DNA of 64,000 nucleotides, taken from the NCBI RefSeq assembly GCF_025583945.1, contig NZ_JAOEGU010000007.1, positions 62,001-126,000 of the forward strand, written 5' to 3'. A program made the position numbers and the translations under genes. This stretch comes from Methylobacter psychrophilus. GTDB taxonomy: Bacteria; Pseudomonadota; Gammaproteobacteria; Methylococcales; Methylomonadaceae. The notes beneath the pieces were generated by a model. The model had not been told where the DNA came from. It searched no databases and was given only the letters and a program-made list of their open reading frames with translations. Every line of letters begins with the position of its first letter. Position 1 is the stretch's first letter. Below, piece by piece: positions 16,858 through 26,775 of the stretch.

Positions 16858-19509
16858 TTACTTTTCTGCCCGCCCCATAATACCGTTAAGATTCATTGTT
16901 TGGTCACTTTCCGAGGCATTTTTAATGAAAATTTGTTTTAAGCGATTGAAGGCTGACGATAAGGTTGTATCCATAATCGTCTCGTTACCCATAGAAACAA
17001 TCAGCCGGGTTAATTGGGGCATTTTATCTTTGAGTGAAGCTATATAGATGGGTTGAACATAAAGCACGGTATTTCCCATTGGCAGAATAATCATGCGGCC
17101 CATTTCAATCCGTGAACCACCCTGATCCCATAGGGTAAATTGTGCCGAAATTTCAGGTTGCTGCTGAGTTAATGCTTCAATTTGAGCCGGGCCATTAACC
17201 TGAACATCTTTCTCAAATTTATAAATGGTGATACCTGGCTTGTAATTCTGGCTGCATCCGGTTTTATCCAGTATCCCGGCAACGCCAATCATACTGAGGT
17301 TGCTTCTATTGACCGGTGTCATTGGTTCAATTAAGACAAATTCTTCAATATCCTTGCAGTTTCCAAAGTCCATGGTCTGATAATAAGGTTGTACCGGTTC
17401 TCCACGGACATTGGCTTGCGCCCAGGTTTCGGCCTGTTCGTAGAATAATTCAGGACTTTGCTGATGATATTTGGCATACACTTTCATCTGCATATAATAA
17501 AGATCACGGGGATAGCGTAAGTGTTGCTTTAATTCGGCAGGCATTTCGTCCAGATGTTTAAATAATCCTGGATATGCACTGCTATATGCCTGAATGATGG
17601 CGTCAGAGGGGTCTGAAATATAAAAATCCACATCGCCATCATAGGCATCAACAACAATCTTGACGGAATTACGGATGTAGTTAAAATTCTGTTTACCTCT
17701 CAGAAAGTCATCGGCTGCCGGTTGTGAAACCGGATATTTATCAGATAAGGTATAGGCATCCTGTATCCAGTAAAACCGATCTTTATTGATAACCAGATAA
17801 GGGTCTTTATCCAGATGCAGGAAGGGAGTTAATAGACTAATGCGCTCGGTTATATTTCTGCGTATTTTGACTTTACTTTCCGTAGATATATTGGAGGAAA
17901 AAAATATTTTTTCGTCTTTAAAATAAAAAGAAAACAAGGCTTTTCTGAACAGGGAGGCGATCGGAATCCCGCCGTCACCGTGATAAGTTAGGGCTATACC
18001 CGGATCAGTGCCGGCAATTCCAATAATATCAAGTTTATTGGGAACGATGGCATAGTCATACTGTTCCTCGCCATAATAAATGTCCGGGTGTTCGACTTTA
18101 ATGCCGACATTGGAACTCATGTTTAAATCACGTAAATACCAATCCAGGGGTTTATCGGCATCCTGTGCTGCCGGGGTAACTACGGCACCGTAGCCATGGG
18201 TATAGCGCAAATGGATGTTTTCCCAGTTTTGTGCTTCAGGTGGTAACTTTGAGGTATTAACTTCTCTGGCAGCCAGATTAACCTGTCGGGTATGACCAAG
18301 AGCAAAATAGCGGTCTTCATCAACAGATAGTATATTGTAATAAGGTCTTATTTCCTGTAGTTGCTTGTAGCTGTCAATAATAAATTCTCTATCCCATACC
18401 GGAATATTTTCAAAGCGTTTTTGAGTGCCCCAAGTGTCTATATCCTCTGTAGCATTAAGTTTAATGGTTGTATTAACGATTTTGATATTATTTAAGTCGT
18501 AAGCTGCCAGCGTCGAATCAATATTGTGTTGGATAAGTGATTTATTACTTTTAACGGGATTTGGATCGACGATATATTTTTGTATTAAATTGGGGATAAA
18601 TTGAATCTTGGGCAAGCCTGCGACACAAAGAAAAATAGTCAGAGATATTAGAAATGGCGCTTTAACCCGGTGTTTTTCTGAAAAAATAAACAGGCCTGCG
18701 GCTATTGCCATTACCACGAAGGTAATAATTTCCAGCCAGATAAGGGGTAATTGATAGCGTATTTCTACAAAACCGGGGCCATAAAATATGGGTTCGTGGC
18801 TATCTGTATAAAGCAGGGTAAAACGATCCAGCATGAATCCCCAGACTACAAAGCCAACAACAAAGCTGATTAAAATACTTAGGTGAATCTTGGCACCCAC
18901 CGGAAATTCCAGGCTTTGATTGGGTATAAAAACATGTTCCAGCCAATATAAAATACCAACCATGCAGAAAATTAGTGCGGCAGTTTCCAGCAGTTCTTGC
19001 TGAATCAGCATGTAAGTCGGGTAGGACAGCATATAAAAGCTGACATCATTGCCGTAAACGGTTTCAGTTACGCCCGAATTACTGCCAAAAAAGTATAGCA
19101 GTGTCGTTTCCCATTGATTATAAAACGGGATAGCTACAAATATAGCCAGTATCAGCGATATAGGGGTATATATCTTTGCCGAACCGCTCATAAAGGTGTT
19201 GGCAAAGCGCTGGAAACGTTGGCGTTTATCTAAATTATTAAAGATTTCATCCGGCGGATTTAACCCCAGATAACGCGAGGCAATCCAGAAATGGAAAAAG
19301 AAAATGGTAAAAAATGCCAGCGTTACTCCGCCGGAAAGAAAGAATTTGTAGAGTAGTCTTAGCCAGAAGTAAGCTTCAAGTCTTATTGATTGGTACCACC
19401 ATAAGTCCACAAACAGATCAAGAAATATGAAGTGGAAGGCGACAAATAAAACAATAGTGATGGCCAGTATCGCACCAATTATCGCGGGTAAAAGCTTCAG
19501 GTTCCGCAT
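16858..19509 (-). CDS. UPF0182 family large membrane protein
   Basis: An 883-residue protein of the UPF0182 family. The first 300 residues hold about seven membrane helices (beginning LKLLPAIIGAILAITIVLFV), and the rest is a large soluble, probably extracytoplasmic domain containing the family blocks RYTHGYGAVVTP and YYGEEQYDYAIV. Length fits the family (850-1000). Function is unknown in the family. It is a single gene, 165 nt downstream of djlA on the same strand, with no obvious terminator of its own apart from repeat copy C. Confidence 0.9.
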   Translation of the reverse strand: MRNLKLLPAIIGAILAITIVLFVAFHFIFLDLFVDLWWYQSIRLEAYFWLRLLYKFFLSGGVTLAFFTIFFFHFWIASRYLGLNPPDEIFNNLDKRQRFQRFANTFMSGSAKIYTPISLILAIFVAIPFYNQWETTLLYFFGSNSGVTETVYGNDVSFYMLSYPTYMLIQQELLETAALIFCMVGILYWLEHVFIPNQSLEFPVGAKIHLSILISFVVGFVVWGFMLDRFTLLYTDSHEPIFYGPGFVEIRYQLPLIWLEIITFVVMAIAAGLFIFSEKHRVKAPFLISLTIFLCVAGLPKIQFIPNLIQKYIVDPNPVKSNKSLIQHNIDSTLAAYDLNNIKIVNTTIKLNATEDIDTWGTQKRFENIPVWDREFIIDSYKQLQEIRPYYNILSVDEDRYFALGHTRQVNLAAREVNTSKLPPEAQNWENIHLRYTHGYGAVVTPAAQDADKPLDWYLRDLNMSSNVGIKVEHPDIYYGEEQYDYAIVPNKLDIIGIAGTDPGIALTYHGDGGIPIASLFRKALFSFYFKDEKIFFSSNISTESKVKIRRNITERISLLTPFLHLDKDPYLVINKDRFYWIQDAYTLSDKYPVSQPAADDFLRGKQNFNYIRNSVKIVVDAYDGDVDFYISDPSDAIIQAYSSAYPGLFKHLDEMPAELKQHLRYPRDLYYMQMKVYAKYHQQSPELFYEQAETWAQANVRGEPVQPYYQTMDFGNCKDIEEFVLIEPMTPVNRSNLSMIGVAGILDKTGCSQNYKPGITIYKFEKDVQVNGPAQIEALTQQQPEISAQFTLWDQGGSRIEMGRMIILPMGNTVLYVQPIYIASLKDKMPQLTRLIVSMGNETIMDTTLSSAFNRLKQIFIKNASESDQTMNLNGIMGRAEK

Positions 19510-19674
19510 AGTGTCCTCAAATAGATAGTATTATTAACGATGATGGGGTTGTCTTCATTTTTATGAGTCAATAGGTATCTAAGTTCAGTAGAAATATCGT
19601 CACATATTCTAACACCCAATAACGGGATAGTTGTGATTTAGACGATTAGGCTCGTGTCATGTAATGTAGGGTTA

Positions 19675-20472
19675 TTAACCAATCTTTTGAATGATTTGGT
19701 AGGCTTTGCTGATTTTTTGGGTTTTTTCTTTAGCCAGACGCATCATTTCTTCAGGTAATCCTTTGGCGACTAATTTATCCGGATGATTTTGATTCATTAA
19801 GCGGCGATAGGCTTTTTTGACTTCGACCTTACTGGCGTGAGGTGTTAAGCCCAAAACGCCATAAGCATCTTGCAGGCTGCTTTTTGTTGGCATTTTTTGG
19901 CCATAAGAGCTACTACTCTGGAAGCGCTGTTGAGCTTGCAGTTGTATTTTTAACCGTTCATAGTCAAACCGGGAAATTCTTAAGTGACTGCAAATATGTA
20001 AAAGCAGTTTTTCTTCGCTAACCGCGAGGGTGCCATCAGCAAAAGCTTCTTGTAATTGGATTTCCAGAAACATGCGTAGTAAATCGGTGCGGCGATGACA
20101 TTCTTTATAAAATTGAGCCAACACATCATCTAGTGGAAAATCTGCTTGTTTACCCTGTTGAAAAAGGTTGATGGCTGTTACCCGCATATCGCTGGTCAGG
20201 GCCATTTCGTTCATGACGCGGTTGGCAAGCGAAATTTCTTCTGGAGAGACATGGCCATCTGCCTTGGCGATGTGGCCCATCACTGAAAAAGTGGCCGTAA
20301 AAAAAGCCGTTTGCACTCGATGTTGATCGCCGGGATTGAGCGTTTCACCCGTTTCTATACCGGTTAAGCCTTTACTAAACTGATGGCCGACAGAGGCACC
20401 TAAAATGGCACCTAAAGGTCCGCCCAGCAAAAATCCGAATGCTCCGCCTACAACTGTGCCAAACCAACTCAT
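19675..20472 (-). CDS. djlA: Co-chaperone DjlA (TerB plus J domain)
   Basis: A 265-residue membrane-anchored DnaK co-chaperone. A Gly-rich membrane segment (residues 5-30, GGAFGFLLGGPLGAILGASV) is followed by a TerB-like helical domain and a C-terminal J domain (about residues 200-265) carrying the HPD motif in NQNHPDKL. E. coli DjlA has the same architecture and 271 residues. It activates DnaK at the inner face of the membrane. Divergent from purC across a 236-nt gap. Confidence 0.92.
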   Translation of the reverse strand: MSWFGTVVGGAFGFLLGGPLGAILGASVGHQFSKGLTGIETGETLNPGDQHRVQTAFFTATFSVMGHIAKADGHVSPEEISLANRVMNEMALTSDMRVTAINLFQQGKQADFPLDDVLAQFYKECHRRTDLLRMFLEIQLQEAFADGTLAVSEEKLLLHICSHLRISRFDYERLKIQLQAQQRFQSSSSYGQKMPTKSSLQDAYGVLGLTPHASKVEVKKAYRRLMNQNHPDKLVAKGLPEEMMRLAKEKTQKISKAYQIIQKIG

Positions 20473-20708
20473 TGTTATCAGTCCTGTTTCGTAAAGAATA
20501 ATGTTAAAATTATAGCATCAGGCGATATCAAATCATGAATATACCAGAATGGTGCAGTATTTTTGTTTATTATCAAGCGTAAAAAGTCTGTGCAGCGATC
20601 CGGGTGATTCTTTTTACCACGCAGGAAATAGATAAAAGGACCGCCAATTAAGGTATATTCTTCATAGAAAATTGCTTCAACCCTTCTTTTAAAATTTAGC
20701 GAGGATTT

Positions 20709-21611
20709 ATGACCGCTCCAGAAGCCCTATATCAATCAACACTGTCGTCTCTAAAACTCCGTGCTCGCGGAAAAGTGCGTGATATTTACGATATTGATGA
20801 TAAACATATGTTAATCGTGACTACCGACAGACTTTCAGCCTTTGATGTGATTTTGCCTGATCCGATTCCGGGTAAAGGTCGTGTGTTAACCCGAATTTCC
20901 AATTTCTGGTTTGATAAATTACAGTCTATTCTGCCTAATCATATAGCCGATATTCCACTGGAGCAGGTCGTTCCTGATGCCGCTGAACGTGCCGAGATTG
21001 AAGGGCGGGCCATTGTGGTTAAACTTTTAAAACCACTGCCGGTTGAAGCCATTGTGCGCGGTTATCTTATCGGTTCCGGTTGGAAAGATTACCAAAAATC
21101 AGGCGAGGTATGCGGTATCAAATTGCCTGCCGGCCTTCAGCAAGCCCAGCAATTACCGGAAGCCATTTATACGCCATCGACAAAAGCCGCTGTTGACCAG
21201 CATGATGAAAATGTTGCTTTTGAAAAAACCGTTACCTTGATGGGACAAGAGTTGGCAGAGCAGGTGCGTGATGCCAGTTTGAAGTTGTACAAAATAGCCG
21301 CAGCCTATGCCAAAGAGCGGGGTATTATTATTGCAGATACAAAATTTGAATTTGGGGTTGATGATGCCGGCGTTTTATATTTGATTGATGAGGCTTTAAC
21401 TCCCGATTCATCAAGGTTTTGGCCTGCGGATCAGTATCAGGTAGGTATTAGTCCACCCAGCTTCGATAAACAGTATATTCGTGATTATCTGGAAACGCTG
21501 GACTGGGATAAAACCGCTCCGGGCCCTTCACTTCCTCCTGAAGTGGCGGAATTTTGTGCTGAAAAATATCGCGAAGCAGAAATCAGGCTAACTCAAAATT
21601 CATTAAAATGA
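20709..21611 (+). CDS. purC: SAICAR synthase (phosphoribosylaminoimidazole-succinocarboxamide synthase)
   Basis: Purine biosynthesis enzyme joining CAIR and aspartate with ATP use. The 300-residue length is that of the longer, yeast-like PurC form rather than the 237-residue E. coli form. Diagnostic blocks are [38 protein letters not shown] and [14 protein letters not shown] lies 8 nt before the ATG. Its stop overlaps the next start as ATGA, so the HAD-UbiA gene is translationally coupled to it. Confidence 0.95.
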   Translation: MTAPEALYQSTLSSLKLRARGKVRDIYDIDDKHMLIVTTDRLSAFDVILPDPIPGKGRVLTRISNFWFDKLQSILPNHIADIPLEQVVPDAAERAEIEGRAIVVKLLKPLPVEAIVRGYLIGSGWKDYQKSGEVCGIKLPAGLQQAQQLPEAIYTPSTKAAVDQHDENVAFEKTVTLMGQELAEQVRDASLKLYKIAAAYAKERGIIIADTKFEFGVDDAGVLYLIDEALTPDSSRFWPADQYQVGISPPSFDKQYIRDYLETLDWDKTAPGPSLPPEVAEFCAEKYREAEIRLTQNSLK

Positions 21612-23080
21612 GCAAAAAAATAACGCAACAACAGCCACTATCCAATAAAAGTAAGGTGCTTGCTGATTCTGTACCGCTTTTTGTCGATCTTGACGGAACG
21701 CTTATCAAAACGGATTTGTTAATTGAAAGTACTTTTATCGTATTAAAAAAACAGCCGTGGATGTTGTTGGTTATGCTGTACTGGCTGGTATTCGGTATAG
21801 CCCGTCTTAAAGAAGAAATAGCGGTACGTGCGGTAATGGATTTTAGGGTTTTACCGTTACAAAAAGAGTTTATTGCTTTTTTAAAAAATGAGGCCAGGCA
21901 AGGACGTGCATTGTATCTGGCGACAGCGTCCGATCGTGGTTTGGCTGAGCCCGTGGCAAAACAACTGGGTTTTTTTAAGCAGGTATTAGCCAGTGACGGG
22001 CATCGTAACCTAAAAGGCTCAAACAAGCTGGAAGCTATCCTGACTTGCTGTAATGATGCCGCATTTGACTATGCGGGAAATGCGCGTGCTGATCTTGCCA
22101 TTTGGGCTAAAGCCCGCCGAGCCATCATTGTTAATCCGGATGTTGGCGTAACTGCTGCAGTCAGGAGGCGTCGTTATCGCGTCGAAAAAGTATTTGATGA
22201 TCGTCCGCCGCGTATAAAAACGTGGCTGCGTGCCTTTCGATTACATCAGTGGGGCAAAAATGTGTTGCTTGGTGTGCCTGTTTTTACCGCGCATGTTTTT
22301 GATTTCTCTGCAATCACTCAGGTCTTGATGGCGTTTATGGCTTTTGGCCTGATTGCATCCGCTACTTATTTATTAAATGAGTTGTTTGATGTCGCAGCTG
22401 ACAGGCATCATCCGCGTAAATATAAGCGCCCGTTTGCAGCAGGAGATATTGGTCTGGATGCAGGAGTCTTGGGCATGGTTATTCTGTTCGGAGCAGGGCT
22501 TGGCTTGGCCGCGCAGATATCCAATGACTTCCTGTTGATACTGTTGGCCTATTTTGGATTGACGGTTGGTTATTCATTTTACTTCAAGCGGTTTGCGTTG
22601 ATAGATGTTTTATTACTTGCGATACTTTACACTTTTCGCATTATCGCAGGGGCTTATGCCATAGAAGTGCCGGTATCATCCGGTTTGCTCGAATTCTCCC
22701 TGTTTATTTTTCTTAGTTTGGCACTGGTCAAACGTTGTTCTGAATTAATAGCCATTCAAAGCGGTTCATTGGAAACCGTCAAGGGGCGGGATTATCGGGT
22801 TTCCGACTATCCTGTACTTGGCGTGATGGGTATTGCCGCAGGGTATATATCAATATTGGTACTGGCGTTATTTATTGGTAGTCCTGAGAGCGCTGCAGAA
22901 TATACCTACCCGGATTTATTATGGCTGTTATGTCCCTTGATGGCTTATTGGGTATCCCGTTTGTGGTTAAAAACGGCGCGTGGTCAAATGCACGACGACC
23001 CATTGGTATTTAGTTTAAAAGACCAGGCGAGTTGGATTGTTTTAATTATGATACTGATGGTTACTCTCGTATCGATATGA
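21608..23080 (+). CDS. HAD phosphatase - UbiA prenyltransferase fusion protein
   Basis: A 490-residue two-domain protein. Residues 20-190 are a HAD-type hydrolase ([12 protein letters not shown] with the nucleophile Asp, a C1 cap, and YLATASDR as motif II). Residues 200-490 are a UbiA-type prenyltransferase with about eight membrane helices and the first Asp-rich motif [19 protein letters not shown]; the opening [12 protein letters not shown] resembles decaprenyl-phosphate phosphoribosyltransferases. Such enzymes transfer a phosphoribosyl group from PRPP to polyprenyl phosphate, and the HAD domain could remove the leftover phosphate; that coupling is inference. It overlaps purC by 4 nt. Confidence 0.85.
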   Translation: MSKKITQQQPLSNKSKVLADSVPLFVDLDGTLIKTDLLIESTFIVLKKQPWMLLVMLYWLVFGIARLKEEIAVRAVMDFRVLPLQKEFIAFLKNEARQGRALYLATASDRGLAEPVAKQLGFFKQVLASDGHRNLKGSNKLEAILTCCNDAAFDYAGNARADLAIWAKARRAIIVNPDVGVTAAVRRRRYRVEKVFDDRPPRIKTWLRAFRLHQWGKNVLLGVPVFTAHVFDFSAITQVLMAFMAFGLIASATYLLNELFDVAADRHHPRKYKRPFAAGDIGLDAGVLGMVILFGAGLGLAAQISNDFLLILLAYFGLTVGYSFYFKRFALIDVLLLAILYTFRIIAGAYAIEVPVSSGLLEFSLFIFLSLALVKRCSELIAIQSGSLETVKGRDYRVSDYPVLGVMGIAAGYISILVLALFIGSPESAAEYTYPDLLWLLCPLMAYWVSRLWLKTARGQMHDDPLVFSLKDQASWIVLIMILMVTLVSI

Positions 23081-23107
23081 GAAGTAATGCCCGTTTCCTG
23101 AGCGGTT

Positions 23108-23133
23108 GTAACGCTGATTTTTATCAGCGTTAC
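23108..23133 (+). terminator. Hairpin after the HAD-UbiA gene
   Basis: GTAACGCTGA (23108-23117) and TCAGCGTTAC (23124-23133) form a perfect 10-bp stem with a 6-nt loop, 27 nt after the stop codon. There is no T run behind it, so termination would need help from Rho or rest on stem strength alone. Confidence 0.55.
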
Positions 23134-23330
23134 TTACTAAATAAGGTTACATCAAAACAAAAGCGGGCAAACCAGTCTCGGATAATCGCATTGTAACAAT
23201 TGTATCAATCAGAAAAAGATCAGTGAAAGATTCTCAGGCTGCCATAGAGAATTTTTCCGATTCGATCGCCACTCTGGAATCAATATTCAAGCAAATAAAG
23301 CTTTTATGCGAAAGTCGTAAGCGCCTCACT

Positions 23331-26300
23331 TTAAAACTTTAAATTGAATCCGGCATTGACGCCACCATCCAGGCGATTTTCCCTCGCCTCACCGTTAAGT
23401 CCTGCATAAATATAGGCGCTATCAATCACTTTGTAGGTGGTGCTCAAAGCGAGTTGCGCAAACTCACGCCCAACTTTGGGTGCATTGATTTGGAAGTTGG
23501 TACCAACCAAGGACGCTTGTACAGTCGGATAAACCAAATCGTCAAAATCTTCGCCAAAAGCTATGCTGGCGCGGTAGGTGAGCATTGTGGACAGTGGATC
23601 GCTATGGTCTGAGCCAATGGCCGTACCCACCAACAGGCGCGTGCCGTTTAGTCCGTAACTCGCCAGATTTAAAGCGGCAGGCGATGTCATTCCTTCGTTG
23701 ACTGCGCCACGACTGGAGTTTTGCCAAAGGACGCGCGTAAACGGTTCGATGCTTACACCGTAGCCTACCGACCAAGCCGAGCGGGCACCTACGCTCACCG
23801 AGGTGCTGTTACCGTTGGCGTCGGTTTTTAACTCTGTGGGAGAAATATGCAAGGGGTCAGCCCGATGGGTTTGCCAAGTATTGAAGCCATAGCCAAACAA
23901 TCCGTCGAAAATGACTTGCCGCGTTTTGCCGATAGCGTATTGTCCGTACAGGAACGGCGAAGCTTCCTCAAGAGTTCCGGAGCCGTTGGTGGATCCAACG
24001 TTGGTTGATGCATAGGTTACGCCCAGACCCAAGCGATTGGTCTGACTGTGCAGGATGTCTGCGCCTATAGCGAATTGGTAGCGGCTGGCGCTGTAGCCGC
24101 TAGCCGTTGATCCGCCGTTGGTGCTGCTTTGGTTGGCATTGAAATCGATCCAGATGTTGTCGCCAGCCTTAAGCTCTGGTTGTTCTTGGCCGGGCGAGGC
24201 GCTTAATTGCCTTGCCACTGCGCCCTGCAGCCAGCGACCGGCTTCCGGAGCTGCTGCCGCCATTGCGCCATGAACCTCTCCAGCCAGTGCGGTCGCGGCC
24301 GACAGAATTTGCGCAGTATTCAAACCGGCCAAGTCATAGCGTAGTTCATTTTGGCTTGAGGTCGCCAAATTAACGTTATCCTGCCCACGCATAAAGTCCA
24401 GCGTTTGACCAACGGAACGGGCATTGAGATTGCCATCTGACAGGCCGATCTGGTTGGCATACGACGCTGGCGTGGTAAACAGATCAATGCTGTTGCTACC
24501 GCCGCCATTATAAAACACGTCCAGTGATGTTCCGTTGGCAAGCCCCGTTGGCTGAATGAGCGGCAAGAAACGACCTTGAATGCCACCTTGGGCAGTAACG
24601 ATTCTAAACTGGTTGCCGATGGCGGGAGTAAAAGTATTGGTGGCGTTGCCGGTTATGCCACGCAAGAGCGGATTCAGGGTACCATTGGCGGTGAAGCTGC
24701 TGGTGCTTCCGTTCATTAACAGGCGCGAGTAATTGCCCTCGCCGTTATTAATGCCGGTACCGTCGATGTCAATTTCGAAGATACTGCCGGAGTTCAAGGT
24801 AACCGGTCCTGTTACGGTTAGCGTACCCGGCGAGTTACCCGGTGCCAGAGTGCCGCTGACATTGATTGGTCCATTGACTTCTCCGGTGCCGCGTAAGGCT
24901 CCACCAACGCTGACATCTACCGGACTTGCCAAGCTACCGTTGACGTGCAGGACTCCGCCCTGAACCAAAGTTGTTCCGGTGTAATTATTGTTGCCGCTCA
25001 ATGTCTCCGATCCGCTTGCGATCGTCAGGCCGCCTGTTCCTTGTATTGCGCCTGTGAAGGTATCCACTGCCTGTGTTAGGGTTAGGGTTTGTTCACCGAG
25101 GTTAATCGTGCCATCGCCGGAGAGTGTGCTGATTGCAGTTCCAGTCGATGTGCCCGAAATATCGAATGTACCATTGTTCACCAAGCTGGTGGATGTGGCG
25201 ATACTGCCGGAGCCGGTCAGATCCAGTGACGCCTCTTGGTTGATAGTCGTACTGCCAGTGTAGGTGTTGGTTCCTGACAGTTCCAGTATCCCGCTCTTAA
25301 AAGTCAGTCCGCCCGTACCAGAGATATTTCCGGCTATGATCCCCGAGCCTGACTGGGTAAGAGTAGTGTTGTCCATCAGTACGACCGGGAGGTCAGTGAC
25401 GAAGCCGTTGGGTAGATCAACTTCATTTTGAAAGGCCACCATTGGTGTTACATTGGCATAAGCGCTGGAAGCGGTATTGCCGTTCCATTGATAGCCTACA
25501 TAGCCGTCGACGGCGTCGTAGAGGTAGTTGAATCCCTGAAGGAACTGTCTTCCCGTATTGACGAAAGGGCTGGGGTTTTTCAATACTTTAACCGATGCCG
25601 GCTGCAGAGGATTGGTGGAATCTCCTACAGTGATCGTGTAGAAGGCTAGCTGCGGCGTGGTCTGCCCTGGCAGGTAGATGTCCACAGTAGTATCGTCTGG
25701 TTGCGTGCCAATGGCCAGCGAACTATTCGGAGCGGGAGTCAGAAACATGTAGTTGATGCCGGTGTCCATCAGGATTGTCCCGCTACCGGTTTCGCCGCCG
25801 GCCGTCACAGTTAATGGCGCACCGTTCCATTGAGTTGTTGATTGCGTGGAAGCGCTTGGATTGGATGTCAGCTTGACGAAGGCAAAGTTCTGTGTAGTCG
25901 CTGATGACATGCCGAGAGTAACACCGGTATTAGAGATGATGTAGCCTGCCCGAACCTTATCTATAGGCTGACCCGACGTCAGTGCACTAAGATTGACGAA
26001 CGGGTTTGTGGCAACCGGGGGAATTGTCGCCTGCGGGTCGCGACCGAACCCGATGCCCATATAAGCTACGTTGGGGGGGCCGGTTGGTCCAGTTTCTCCA
26101 TGTTTTTCGGAGCATTGGCTATTGTTCAAGCAGGTAATGTGATCCACCAACAGCACCTGTACGCGCGATTGAGCAACCTCCAGCGGGGTAAGGGTAAGGG
26201 GGGTAGGATCTTCTTTTGTGGGAGCTTTGCTAGTCATGATGCTCAACGTTGTGGTCCAGTAGGTACCATGCAGTACATTTCCGCTGCTATCGTAGGTAAT

Positions 26301-26723
26301 CGTTCCTGCGTCCCCCCTAACATCACCTTTTGTCGGGTCCGGATTAAAATAATCGTAAGATTGGTTGAGAGTCGAGCCGGGGTCGTTACCGGAAACTGCG
26401 ATGCCGGTTGATCCAGTGTCCATGCCAAATGGCGTAGGCTTGCCGCCATTCATCTGCAGGTAGACTTGAGGCGTGTTTTCGTTGCTGTCGCTAATCGCAC
26501 CATTAGAAAACGGAATGTCAATAGTAAGAAGTCCGTCGTAAAGATTCCATGATGGGTTTTCTGCCAAGGCTGGTGCGATCCATATACATTGCAGTAGCAG
26601 CGATGCGGTGATGCAGAACGATTTATCCTTGACTGAGGCGCCTATCCGAGTGTCTGCGGTCAATGAGATATATGCTGGATATTGATGGTGTTTTTGCTGT
26701 CCGTGCCAATTACGTTTTTTCAA
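23331..26723 (-). CDS. Autotransporter with a pepsin-like aspartic protease passenger
   Basis: A type V secreted protein of 1130 residues. Residues 1-54 form a long signal peptide (core ITASLLLQCIWIAPALA). Residues about 58-415 look like a two-lobed pepsin-type protease: first Asp in FGMDTGSTGIAV (D102), flap-like ITYDSSG (Y144), NVAYMGIGFG, second Asp in ILMDTGINYMFLTP (D320) and closing GRQFLQGFNYLYDAVDGYVG. Residues 450-640 carry autotransporter-associated repeats (GTGGLTFKSGILELSGTNTY and relatives). Residues about 850-1130 are the outer-membrane beta-barrel, ending in Phe. The start is TTG (26721-26723) after GGAAAG; no in-frame ATG precedes the signal peptide. The family assignment of the barrel is firm, the protease domain is read by motif. 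Substrate unknown. Confidence 0.85.
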   Translation of the reverse strand: MKKRNWHGQQKHHQYPAYISLTADTRIGASVKDKSFCITASLLLQCIWIAPALAENPSWNLYDGLLTIDIPFSNGAISDSNENTPQVYLQMNGGKPTPFGMDTGSTGIAVSGNDPGSTLNQSYDYFNPDPTKGDVRGDAGTITYDSSGNVLHGTYWTTTLSIMTSKAPTKEDPTPLTLTPLEVAQSRVQVLLVDHITCLNNSQCSEKHGETGPTGPPNVAYMGIGFGRDPQATIPPVATNPFVNLSALTSGQPIDKVRAGYIISNTGVTLGMSSATTQNFAFVKLTSNPSASTQSTTQWNGAPLTVTAGGETGSGTILMDTGINYMFLTPAPNSSLAIGTQPDDTTVDIYLPGQTTPQLAFYTITVGDSTNPLQPASVKVLKNPSPFVNTGRQFLQGFNYLYDAVDGYVGYQWNGNTASSAYANVTPMVAFQNEVDLPNGFVTDLPVVLMDNTTLTQSGSGIIAGNISGTGGLTFKSGILELSGTNTYTGSTTINQEASLDLTGSGSIATSTSLVNNGTFDISGTSTGTAISTLSGDGTINLGEQTLTLTQAVDTFTGAIQGTGGLTIASGSETLSGNNNYTGTTLVQGGVLHVNGSLASPVDVSVGGALRGTGEVNGPINVSGTLAPGNSPGTLTVTGPVTLNSGSIFEIDIDGTGINNGEGNYSRLLMNGSTSSFTANGTLNPLLRGITGNATNTFTPAIGNQFRIVTAQGGIQGRFLPLIQPTGLANGTSLDVFYNGGGSNSIDLFTTPASYANQIGLSDGNLNARSVGQTLDFMRGQDNVNLATSSQNELRYDLAGLNTAQILSAATALAGEVHGAMAAAAPEAGRWLQGAVARQLSASPGQEQPELKAGDNIWIDFNANQSSTNGGSTASGYSASRYQFAIGADILHSQTNRLGLGVTYASTNVGSTNGSGTLEEASPFLYGQYAIGKTRQVIFDGLFGYGFNTWQTHRADPLHISPTELKTDANGNSTSVSVGARSAWSVGYGVSIEPFTRVLWQNSSRGAVNEGMTSPAALNLASYGLNGTRLLVGTAIGSDHSDPLSTMLTYRASIAFGEDFDDLVYPTVQASLVGTNFQINAPKVGREFAQLALSTTYKVIDSAYIYAGLNGEARENRLDGGVNAGFNLKF

Positions 26724-26752
26724 TGACTTTCCAAAATTGTTTAGTTGTCTTT

Positions 26753-26775
26753 AAAAAATTCCGCTGAGCGGAATT
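26753..26775 (-). terminator. Intrinsic terminator in the autotransporter leader
   Basis: Read on the minus strand, AATTCCGC-TCA-GCGGAATT forms a perfect 8-bp stem and runs straight into six T residues (complement of 26753-26758). It ends about 30 nt before the autotransporter start codon and points toward it. It could shut out read-through from upstream or act as an attenuator. The opposite strand also has a loose T run, so it may work both ways. Confidence 0.6.

Noticed and set aside
24733-25649. Several plus-strand frames inside the autotransporter
   Set aside because: Low-complexity shadows of the repeat region (Pro/Val-rich), with no start signals.
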